Source of the DNA: Flavobacteriales bacterium
GTDB taxonomy: Bacteria; Bacteroidota; Bacteroidia; Flavobacteriales_F; PHOS-HE28
Assembly (NCBI GenBank): GCA_019638085.1
Contig: JAHBUL010000008.1
Location: forward strand, 147,609 to 211,608
Reading direction: 5' to 3'
DNA length: 64,000 nt
In this document: in pieces, positions 16,021 to 23,912 of the stretch
Position numbering within the stretch: the first letter of the stretch is position 1
How the letters are laid out: the number at the start of each line of letters is the position of its first letter
Made by a program: the position numbers and the translations under genes
Notes under the pieces: model-generated
What the model was told of the DNA's origin: nothing
Databases searched by the model: none
The model's input: only the letters and a program-made list of their open reading frames with translations

Positions 16021-18678
16021 ATGGTGTCAACCGTACCCCCTCTGAGTTGCCCCCGCCCCCTTCAAAATGAACGCTCCCGGTCGCTGACCATCCTATGGAC
16101 CGGCCTCCCCGTCCGATCGTTCCTGCTCATTGTACTCGGGATGGCTTCCACCACGGCACAGGCCACCACCTGCGCCAACGCCATCGTGATCAACCCGGCC
16201 TCCTTGCCCATCACGAACCAAGCGTTGGTGTGCGGTACGGGGAATGAAATGAACGCGACCACGGTTCCAGGTGCCATCTGCGGCTCGGGGAGTTCCGAAT
16301 TCTACAAGGGCGGAAGAGAGGCGCTCTATAGCTTCACTCCCACCACCTCGGCATCCTATCAGCTTTCCTATGCAGGCCAAAGCTGGAGTGCGGCCATGGT
16401 CTACATCGGTTGCCCCACATTGAACAACTGCCTCTACGGTTCAGGGCAGACCGGTACCGCGGTCAGTTTCTCCGTAACCCTCACTGCCGGTGTCACCTAT
16501 TTCATCTGGTTCGATACTTGGCCGTCGCCCGCAAGCCCTTGTCCCGGCACGTTCAGCTTAGGCCCCCCACCACCGCCCATCACCAACGACAACCCGTGCC
16601 AAGCCACAGGCTTGACCGTGAACCCCACCTTGGTCTGCACCTCGCAAACCCCTGGATCCCTGGTTGGGGCCACGGCCACCACAGGGGTCACCTCCCCCTG
16701 TGGTGGCACCCCCAACGATGATGTCTGGTTCAAATTCACCGCAACCGGCCCCACACACCATATCAGTCTCAATAACATTGCGGGTAGCACCACTGACCTG
16801 TTCCACGCAGTGTTCAGCGGCCCCAATTGCAACTCGCTTACCAACGTCAGCTGCAGTGACCCGAACAGCTCCATCGTGACCGGTCTTATCACAGGCAACA
16901 CCTACTGGGTGCGTGTCTATTCCTGGTCCAGCAGCAACGGAGCCACCTCCACCTTCAATGTATGTGTTGGCACACCGCCACCGCCGCCACCGCCACCGGC
17001 TTGTGGCGGGACCTTCCATGATAATGGAGGAGCCACGGGGAGTTACCAGGCGAACAGCAACGAGACCACAACCATTTGCCCCGCTACTCCCGGCGATATG
17101 GTCTCCCTCATCTTCACACAGTTCGACCTGGAAACGAACTATGACCAACTACGGATCTACGATGGCAATTCAACGGCTGGCGCTCTGATGGGAACGTTCA
17201 CGGGCAATGCACTTCCACCCGTGCTCACGGCAAGCAATCCCAGTGGTTGCCTCACGGTTGTCTTCACCTCCGATGGTTCCGTTCAATATGCAGGCTGGGC
17301 TGCACAGGTCCTTTGTGGGCCCATGCCGGCTGGTGATTGCGTCTACGCGCTCCACTTGCACGATAGCGGAGGCAACGGTTGGGGCACCTCCTCCGTTGGC
17401 GTCCGCATCAATGGCGGGCCATACACCTATCATACCGTTACAGCCTCCGACAACATCATATTCATTGGCGTGAACCTTGGCGACCTCATCGAATTGAATT
17501 ATGTGGCTACGGGTCCCAATCAAGGCCAGAATTCCTATTCCATTTCCAAGCTCGGCCAGAACCCCTATTTCACATCCTCTACACCACCCGCAGCGGGTAT
17601 CATCTTCAGCCAGATCGTTACCTGTGGGCCTCCGCCTGCCCAGCCCCAGGATTGCGTGGGGGGTATTACGCTCTGTAGCTCCCAGTCCATAACCAATTCC
17701 AGCGGAAGCACGGGCGATGTTATGGACCTCAACTCCACCAACCAAGGCTGTCTTTCCTCGGGCGAACGCCAAGGCACTTGGTACTACTTTTCCCCGCAGA
17801 CTGCAGGGAACATCGGCTTTTCCATTACTCCAGCCAATGGTAACGACGATTACGACTTCGCCCTATGGGGGCCCTATGCAAGTGCCCAATGCCCCACTGG
17901 GCCACCGTTGCGTTGTAGCTACAATGCACCACCGAGCTATACGGTCGGCTTGGGCAACGGAGCTACCGATTTTACCGAGGGGGCCGGGGGTGACGGTTGG
18001 GTGAGCACCATCAATGTGCAAGCGGATGATGTGTATGTGCTCTATATCGACAACTTCTCCACCACAGGCCAGGCCTTCACCCTCAATTGGCAGCTGACCA
18101 ACACTTCGTTGGACTGCACCACCCTCCCCGTGGAGCTGATCTCCTTGGAAGCCACGGCCCGCAAGCCCGAGATCGATGTGACCTGGACCACCGCCACTGA
18201 ACAGAACAGCAGCCACTTCATTGTGGAGCGCAGCCCCGACAATGGGACCTTCACACCCATAGGCACAATGGCAGCCGCAGGCAATACACAGTTCCGCCGG
18301 GATTACCACTTTGTGGATGTGGCCCCACACAAGGGCGTGAACTACTACCGCTTGCAACAGGTGGATCTGGACGGCACCACCGAACAGACCCATACCGTAA
18401 CTGCCATGCTGAATGAGGATGGCGGCAAACCCACCATTTACCCCAACCCGGCCAACGAGATCCTGAACGTAGCCTTCAATTCGCCTTTGGATGGTACAGT
18501 CGTGCTCATGGTGGAAGATGCCTTGGGCCGCACCATTGCGCAGAGCACCACCGTTGCCCTGCGAGGCGAGCACAAAGCGGAAGTCCCGCTGACAGGCCTA
18601 GCCAAGGGCTGGTACAACCTGCGCATCGCACTGCCGGATGGAAGCGTGTTGCAAGGAGGAGGTTTTTTGAAGAAGTGA
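16021..18678 (+). CDS. Large multidomain T9SS surface protein with CUB domain
   Basis: This 885-residue protein has an N-terminal signal peptide late in the frame (VRSFLLIVLGMASTTAQA, about residues 30-47). A start nearer that segment is possible. Domains in order: an adhesin-like region, a PPC-like region (DDVWFKFTATG, about 235-245) with flanking proline tracts, a CUB domain (CGGTFHDNGGATGSY to GWAAQVLC, about 331-435), a DSGGNGWG domain (about 440-540), a QGTWYYFSP / DDYDFALWGP domain (about 575-700), and a T9SS sorting domain (YPNPANEILNVAF, ending GGGFLKK). Cell-surface binding is the likely role. Its last ~450 residues are paralogous to the next gene (19183-21090), including the last six codons. 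The 260 bases before it show nothing clear. Confidence 0.85.
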   Translation: MVSTVPPLSCPRPLQNERSRSLTILWTGLPVRSFLLIVLGMASTTAQATTCANAIVINPASLPITNQALVCGTGNEMNATTVPGAICGSGSSEFYKGGREALYSFTPTTSASYQLSYAGQSWSAAMVYIGCPTLNNCLYGSGQTGTAVSFSVTLTAGVTYFIWFDTWPSPASPCPGTFSLGPPPPPITNDNPCQATGLTVNPTLVCTSQTPGSLVGATATTGVTSPCGGTPNDDVWFKFTATGPTHHISLNNIAGSTTDLFHAVFSGPNCNSLTNVSCSDPNSSIVTGLITGNTYWVRVYSWSSSNGATSTFNVCVGTPPPPPPPPACGGTFHDNGGATGSYQANSNETTTICPATPGDMVSLIFTQFDLETNYDQLRIYDGNSTAGALMGTFTGNALPPVLTASNPSGCLTVVFTSDGSVQYAGWAAQVLCGPMPAGDCVYALHLHDSGGNGWGTSSVGVRINGGPYTYHTVTASDNIIFIGVNLGDLIELNYVATGPNQGQNSYSISKLGQNPYFTSSTPPAAGIIFSQIVTCGPPPAQPQDCVGGITLCSSQSITNSSGSTGDVMDLNSTNQGCLSSGERQGTWYYFSPQTAGNIGFSITPANGNDDYDFALWGPYASAQCPTGPPLRCSYNAPPSYTVGLGNGATDFTEGAGGDGWVSTINVQADDVYVLYIDNFSTTGQAFTLNWQLTNTSLDCTTLPVELISLEATARKPEIDVTWTTATEQNSSHFIVERSPDNGTFTPIGTMAAAGNTQFRRDYHFVDVAPHKGVNYYRLQQVDLDGTTEQTHTVTAMLNEDGGKPTIYPNPANEILNVAFNSPLDGTVVLMVEDALGRTIAQSTTVALRGEHKAEVPLTGLAKGWYNLRIALPDGSVLQGGGFLKK

Positions 18679-18689
18679 GCCTGGAGTCC

Positions 18690-18746
18690 GGAGTCATGAG
18701 TCGGGAGTCATGAGTCTCGGTGAATTTGGCGAAGGGCCGAATTCAC
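18690..18746. repeat. GAGTC words plus GTGAATT hairpin after the T9SS gene
   Basis: The GAGTC-rich words (GAGTCATGAGTCGGGAGTC) lead into GTGAATTTGGC-GAA-GGGCCGAATTCAC (18720-18746), a hairpin. The same leader and arms recur three times after the paralogous gene (from 21096). It lies 41 bases after a stop codon and could act as a terminator. Confidence 0.7.
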
Positions 18747-19182
18747 GCTTCTTTTGATGTAGATCCGAGGTTTCGCGTGCCTCGGAGATCGCACGGGCAA
18801 CTGGAAAGTCCACCGACTTCCTGACACTCCCTGAAAGTACCGGCAAGGCCATCCACCATACGGTTGAATAGCAATATTGCCAAGCTGACCCTGCGTTGGG
18901 GCGGTACAGACCGGCTGCCACTTTGGGAAGGACCCTACGGCAGGTTTACCACTTCCAGACCCATATCCACTTTGGGTGAAATGGGGCAGAACGGGGAATA
19001 AAACGCCGAACTAAAGCACATCCCCAAAATGGGGGATCACATGGTTCTTCAAAGCAACTTGTTCACATCTTTATCGTATAGTGGTTGGCTTCCATCTCTC
19101 AAATAGGGAACTTAGTCGAATAATCACCGTGACAAACCTCAGGTTTGACCGGGTTCCTGTACGCCCACGAAATACCATTCGC
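18747..19182. other. Intergenic region without recognised gene
   Basis: About 436 bases with stops in all frames and no tRNA-like or strong hairpin structure seen. The end (from about 19070) is the leader of the next T9SS gene. The stretch 18830-18900 has no convincing repeat. Confidence 0.5.
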
Positions 19183-21090
19183 ATGGTCATTCACGCTGGA
19201 TCCACCCACAGGTTGTCAACAACGCTAAGGCGCTATGTAGTTATCGCGCTTGTAGTATGCCTGGCCCTGCCTGATGTGTTCGCACAGGTCTCCAGTAACA
19301 CCTGTGGCACCAATGCCGCGAATAAATACCCGGTGAACAACACGTGCGTCAACAGGGGCTTCAACGTACCAACAAGTTACACTGCCACATATAATCCGGG
19401 AGGTTGTAACGCCGGAGCAAATTTTGATGGGTATGGTTGGTTCACAGCCACGAGCACGTTGACCACCGTGCGATTTACCCCAGCATTGAATAGGGATGGT
19501 ATACTCCATGTACTTGCTGCATGTGGCGGAACAGTGCTGGGATGTTCGGATGTTTATGGGAACGGCGGAGCAGAAACCGTGACCATACCGACGGTGATCG
19601 GCAATAACTACTTCGTGCGTGTGCAGCGTAAAAACAATGATGATGGAATGAACGGAAACCTCTGCGTCTATAACGAACAAAGGCCCATCCCCACCGTGGG
19701 GGACTGCATGTACACGCTGAGCTTTTTCGACTCATGGGGTGATGGTTGGAACAGCTCGTATGTAGGTGTCTATATCAATGGCGATTGGTATGGTAACTGG
19801 ACCATCAATGGTGCTGGCGGCTTCCTTGATTTCGCGGTGAACATTGGCGATGTTGTGGAGCTTGTCTATAACGCCTCCGGCTCCTACCAAAATGAAAATT
19901 CATTCGTGCTGACAAAAACCACCCCGTGCGGGATCATTTACAGCTCAGGCTTTGCCCCCACGGCCGGTGTAAGCTACACGGGCACGGTCACCTGCACACC
20001 ACCAGCTGCTGCACCGCAAGATTGTGTCGGCGGCACCACACTCTGTTCCAATGCATCGATAACCAGCAACAGCACCCACACGGGATGCAATGCAGACCTG
20101 AACGACAGCAATAAAGGCTGCCTTTCGGCCGGTGAGAACCAGGGCACTTGGTACTACTTCTCCCCATCTTCCAGCGGAACTCTGGGCTTTACACTCGTAC
20201 CTCATGGCTCCACCGACGATTACGACTTCGCCCTGTGGGGACCATTCAGCTCCGCTCAATGTCCAACCGGTCCACCGATCCGATGCAGTTATTATGATGG
20301 CAGGTATTACGGTAACACCACTACGGGAATGGGGAATGGCGCTACCGAACCGTCAGAGGGACCCTACCATCCGCCTCAAGGAAATGACCCGAACGCCAAT
20401 GGATGGGTGAGTACACTGAACGTGATAGCGGATATGGTCTATGTACTATACATCGACAATTACTCCTCCACCGGCCAGGCCTTTGACCTCTCCTGGCAAC
20501 TCACCAACGGAGCATCCTTGGATTGTACCACGCTACCCGTGGAACTGCTCTCCTTGGATGCCACCGCCCGCACCTCCGTGATCGACGTGACCTGGGCCAC
20601 AGCCTCTGAGCGGAACTCCGATCATTTCGATGTGCAGCGCAGTGCCGACAACGAGCACTTCGCCACCATAGGCACGGTGGGCGCCGCAGGCGATGCCCAG
20701 TTCCGCAATGATTATCTCTTTGTGGATGAAGCACCGCTGAAGGGAGCCAACTACTACCGCCTGCGGCAAGTGGACCGCGATGGCACCGTCGAATTCACCA
20801 AAACCGTGGTGGCCTTTATGGGCCATGGAGCGGACAGCCGCCCGGTGATCTTCCCAAACCCGGCCACCGACGTGCTCAACGTGGCCTTCAACACGCCGCT
20901 GGACGGCTCCGTTGTGCTCTATGTGCAGGATGCGGTAGGCCGCACGGTAACACAAAGCGCGGTGGTGCTGTTGCGCGGGGAACGCACCGCAGTGATCCCC
21001 ACGGCGGACCTGGCCAACGGCTGGTACAACTTGCGCATAGCGTTGCCGGATGGCACCGTGCGGCAAGGCGGTGGGTTCTTGAAAAAGTGA
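19183..21090 (+). CDS. T9SS surface protein, paralogue of the preceding gene
   Basis: This 635-residue protein is taken from ATG 19183 so that a signal peptide follows at once (RRYVVIALVVCLALPDVFAQ). The frame opens at 19081, but those 34 residues are not signal-like. Domains in order: an N-terminal region ending near AETVTIPTVIGNNYFVRV, the DSWGDGWN domain (about 185-285), a QGTWYYFSP / DDYDFALWGP domain (about 330-440), a fibronectin-like segment (VELLSLDATARTSVIDVTW, about 480-560), and a T9SS sorting domain (FPNPATDVLNVAFN, ending GGGFLKK). It lacks the CUB domain of its neighbour but is otherwise closely similar, so local duplication is likely. Role: probably surface adhesion or binding; unproven. 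Confidence 0.85.
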   Translation: MVIHAGSTHRLSTTLRRYVVIALVVCLALPDVFAQVSSNTCGTNAANKYPVNNTCVNRGFNVPTSYTATYNPGGCNAGANFDGYGWFTATSTLTTVRFTPALNRDGILHVLAACGGTVLGCSDVYGNGGAETVTIPTVIGNNYFVRVQRKNNDDGMNGNLCVYNEQRPIPTVGDCMYTLSFFDSWGDGWNSSYVGVYINGDWYGNWTINGAGGFLDFAVNIGDVVELVYNASGSYQNENSFVLTKTTPCGIIYSSGFAPTAGVSYTGTVTCTPPAAAPQDCVGGTTLCSNASITSNSTHTGCNADLNDSNKGCLSAGENQGTWYYFSPSSSGTLGFTLVPHGSTDDYDFALWGPFSSAQCPTGPPIRCSYYDGRYYGNTTTGMGNGATEPSEGPYHPPQGNDPNANGWVSTLNVIADMVYVLYIDNYSSTGQAFDLSWQLTNGASLDCTTLPVELLSLDATARTSVIDVTWATASERNSDHFDVQRSADNEHFATIGTVGAAGDAQFRNDYLFVDEAPLKGANYYRLRQVDRDGTVEFTKTVVAFMGHGADSRPVIFPNPATDVLNVAFNTPLDGSVVLYVQDAVGRTVTQSAVVLLRGERTAVIPTADLANGWYNLRIALPDGTVRQGGGFLKK

Positions 21091-21095
21091 GTCGG

Positions 21096-21666
21096 GATTC
21101 CTGAGTCTCGGTGAATTCGGTCCCTGAGGGCCTCGAAGGGCCGAATTCTCAACAATGATCTTTCCGAAAGGTCGAAGGGCCGAATTCTCAACAATGAACT
21201 TTCCGAAAGGTCGAAGGGCCGAATTCTCAACCAAGAACTGCTCGAAGTTCGAAAAGCCGAATGCACACACAGCAAACGTCCCAACGCAGGGTCCCGAGGC
21301 CGCGATCCGACGGTGACTTGAGATTCCTGAGTCTCGGTGAATTCGGTCCCTGAGGGCCTCGAAGGGCCGAATTCTCAACAATGAACTTTCCGAAAGATCG
21401 AAGAGCCGAATTCTCAACCAAGAACTGCTCGAAGTTCGAAAAGCCGAATGCACACACAGCAAACGTCCCAACGCAGGGTCCCGAGGCCGTGACCCGACGG
21501 TGACTTGAGATTCCTGAGTCTCGGTGAATTCGGTCCCTGAGGGCCTCGAAGAGCCGAATTCTCAACAATGAACTTTCCGAAAGGTCGAAGGGCCGAATTC
21601 TCAACAATGAACTTTCCGAAAGGTCGAAGAGCCGAATTCATAACCCCGCGATTTCCGAGACCCGAA
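21096..21666. repeat. Palindromic repeat array 1 (39-bp subunits in longer units)
   Basis: Three long copies begin at 21096, 21322 and 21509 (spacings 226 and 187 bases). Each opens with GATTCCTGAGTCTCGG, then GTGAATTCGG-TCCCTGAGGGCC, then TCGAAGGGCCGAATTC. The 39-base subunit (CCGAATTCTCAACAATGAAC followed by TTTCCGAAAGGTCGAAGGG) is repeated a different number of times per copy; the spacing difference is exactly one subunit. GAATTCGG and CCGAATTC pair, so each copy forms one or more hairpins. The minus strand stays open because 39 is a multiple of three, but it is not convincing as a gene. The 749-base gap 21091-21839 holds no other feature except the operator below. Confidence 0.9.
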
Positions 21667-21770
21667 GGACCGTGTTCATAACTCTCAGGCAACCGCCAAG
21701 GCCTATCCCCGTCTTCCACTGTGTGGAAGGCTCTTAAACCCCTGATCCTTCCCAACCAAATCGTTCTTTC

Positions 21771-21808
21771 CATTTGCGCTGCAACGATCGCGCAAATGAT
21801 TACCTTCG
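21771..21808 (+). promoter_or_regulatory. Candidate operator and promoter of the fibre-like gene cluster
   Basis: A perfect inverted repeat CATTTGCGC (21771-21779) and GCGCAAATG (21790-21798), with a 10-base spacer, is directly followed by TACCTTCG (21801-21808), which fits the recurring TAnnTTCG motif. The palindrome thus covers the region upstream of the -7 element. It lies 32 bases before the start at 21840. Confidence 0.55.
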
Positions 21809-21839
21809 TGTCCCCTACACCCCTCCCATTGCACGCTCC

Positions 21840-23912
21840 ATGCGTAAACCCATACGCCTTCAGCTTTTCCTCACTGTGGCTGCCCTCGCGGCATTCACCA
21901 TCACCCATGCGCAGAACGTGGGTATCAACACCAATGGAATTGCAGCGGATCCTGCTGCCATATTGGACCTCAATGTTGACATATTGGGCGGCAACGCCAA
22001 ACGCGGCCTGCTGATCCCCCGCATGACCGAAGCCCAGCGCTTGGCCATTCCCGTAGGTGCCGCCGATGACGCCCTGCTGGTTTACCAGACCGATCTGGGA
22101 GCAACCCCCGATACCTCCAACGCACGCGGTTTCTGGTATTACGATGCCCCCACCACCAATTGGCTGCACCTGAGCACGGTGCGCCGCGGATGGTCACTTC
22201 GCGGGAACACCTTGGCTGGTAGCGGCAGCCCCGAATACCTCGGCCCCACCCAGTTCTCCACCAACCGTAACTTGGTGATGCGCACCCAGGCCGCACCGGC
22301 CAACCCCGCCTTGCAGATGAGCTACGCGCTGATGTATCCCGAGGCCGGCCTCGTGGGGTTGGGCACGCCTGCACCCGCCACCGAACGTCTTGAGGTGGAA
22401 GGTGCCATCCATTTCGCGACCAACGCCACGCCAGGTGCCCAAGTATCCACTCCCGTGGAGGGTGCCATACGCTACGGCACCGAGACCGGCTCAGCTCCTT
22501 CCGGCAGCAACCTCAAATGGCATTATGGCGTGCTGAACGACTCCATAACCGGAAACCGCTATTGGAGGCGCATGGAGAATGCCGAGAACCTGGTCTCCAA
22601 CTCCCCCATGACCTCCTACCCCAAGGATACCGTGCAGTGCAACAACAGCATCGGTGATGCGATGCGGGGTGCCCTGAGCGCCACTCCCGTGACCCAGACC
22701 TCCAACACGCCGCTGAACTACTATAGCCCCTTTGCCACCAACTTCGACCAGAACTCCGCCCGCAGCTTCCGTGTGCAATACCTCTACCGCTATGAGGAAC
22801 TCGTGGAGGCCGGCATCTGCTTCCCCGCCCAGATCAATGCGTTCGCCTTTTTCTGCTTGGACCAGGAAACACTGGACAACCCCGGCTCCCCGGATTTCCC
22901 CACAGTGCTCAACGGAGAGATCCGCGGTGGGGCGGCCACTTTCCCGTTGACGGGGTCAAGCGCCTATTTCGGGATCAACAACACGTCGTCGTACATGGAT
23001 AACAATATCCGCCTCTCCACCCCGAAGGGCTCGATCTATAACCTGACACCCGGCCCCGGCTGGATCAACTTTACCTTGGTGACGCCCATTACGCTCGCCG
23101 TCAATGACAACCTGATCCTGGATATCGTATGGACCCGCAACGTAGGCGTAGGCGTAGGCCCAAAAGTGGAGTTGGAGGACCCCGGCTACACCTGCGTCAA
23201 ATGGGTATATGCCACCAACATCAGCAATCAAGCGGGACGGAACCTGATCAGGGATAATCCGCTTTACCCCTCCAGTCCTCAAGGAGTGGTCTCACCCAAC
23301 AGCCCGCACCGGTGGCGCCCGGTTACACGCTTTACCGGCAAGGTGGAGGTGCCCGATGTGATAGAGCGCCGGGCCAACTACATCCAGTACGGCGGTGGCA
23401 TTTTGGTGGGTGATCCAACTTGGTATAGCACCGAACCCCGGAAAGGCCCCGGCACCGTGCAGGTGCAGAACGGGATCTATGATGGCCATGTGCTCCTGAG
23501 CGACCATGTGTTCGACCGCTATTTCGATGGGGCACCACGCCCTGAGGATGCCCAAGCCGCAGAAGGATACGCCTACGTGGGCCTGTCCCAACTGCGCGAG
23601 CGGCTGGAGCGCGAGCGGCACCTGCCCAACATGCCATCGCGCAGCCAGTGGGAGGCGCGCGGCGGTGCCAGCCTTGGTACGCTCACCACCGGCCTGTGGC
23701 GATCCGTGGAGGATCAGGCCCTCTACATCACACAGTTGGAAAAGGACCTGAGCACCTTGGAGGAAATGGTCTTCGGCCCCGACCTCACACCGCAAGAGGC
23801 CCAGCGCCTGATCGCGGAGATCCAAGCCAGCAAGCGCCTTACCGAGGCCCAGAAGCTGCACCTGGTAGATTCCTTGAACGAAAAGGCCCAAGACGGCACC
23901 CCCAAGAAATGA
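21840..23912 (+). CDS. Fibre-like exported surface protein 1 of 3
   Basis: This 690-residue protein starts at ATG 21840 with a signal peptide (LQLFLTVAALAAFTITHAQ). The N-terminal domain reads VGINTNGIAADPAAILDLN followed by RGLLIPRMTEAQRLA, the widespread Bacteroidota start of fibre-like surface proteins. A stalk follows (RLEVEGAIHF), then a central domain with FRVQYLYRYEELVEAGICFP, and a C-terminal domain with DHVFDRYFDG, RHLPNMPSRSQWEARGG, LGTLTTGLWRSVEDQALYIT, and a short coiled coil (EKDLSTLEEMVFG). No T9SS sorting domain is present. The three-part plan is shared with the next two genes. The stop overlaps the next ATG (ATGA), so translation is coupled. Confidence 0.82.
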   Translation: MRKPIRLQLFLTVAALAAFTITHAQNVGINTNGIAADPAAILDLNVDILGGNAKRGLLIPRMTEAQRLAIPVGAADDALLVYQTDLGATPDTSNARGFWYYDAPTTNWLHLSTVRRGWSLRGNTLAGSGSPEYLGPTQFSTNRNLVMRTQAAPANPALQMSYALMYPEAGLVGLGTPAPATERLEVEGAIHFATNATPGAQVSTPVEGAIRYGTETGSAPSGSNLKWHYGVLNDSITGNRYWRRMENAENLVSNSPMTSYPKDTVQCNNSIGDAMRGALSATPVTQTSNTPLNYYSPFATNFDQNSARSFRVQYLYRYEELVEAGICFPAQINAFAFFCLDQETLDNPGSPDFPTVLNGEIRGGAATFPLTGSSAYFGINNTSSYMDNNIRLSTPKGSIYNLTPGPGWINFTLVTPITLAVNDNLILDIVWTRNVGVGVGPKVELEDPGYTCVKWVYATNISNQAGRNLIRDNPLYPSSPQGVVSPNSPHRWRPVTRFTGKVEVPDVIERRANYIQYGGGILVGDPTWYSTEPRKGPGTVQVQNGIYDGHVLLSDHVFDRYFDGAPRPEDAQAAEGYAYVGLSQLRERLERERHLPNMPSRSQWEARGGASLGTLTTGLWRSVEDQALYITQLEKDLSTLEEMVFGPDLTPQEAQRLIAEIQASKRLTEAQKLHLVDSLNEKAQDGTPKK

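Noticed and set aside
20533..21471. Minus-strand frame with repeated ENSALRPFGK in array 1
   Set aside because: The repeat stays open only because 39 is a multiple of three. It continues antisense into a T9SS gene, and array 2 units do not keep frame.
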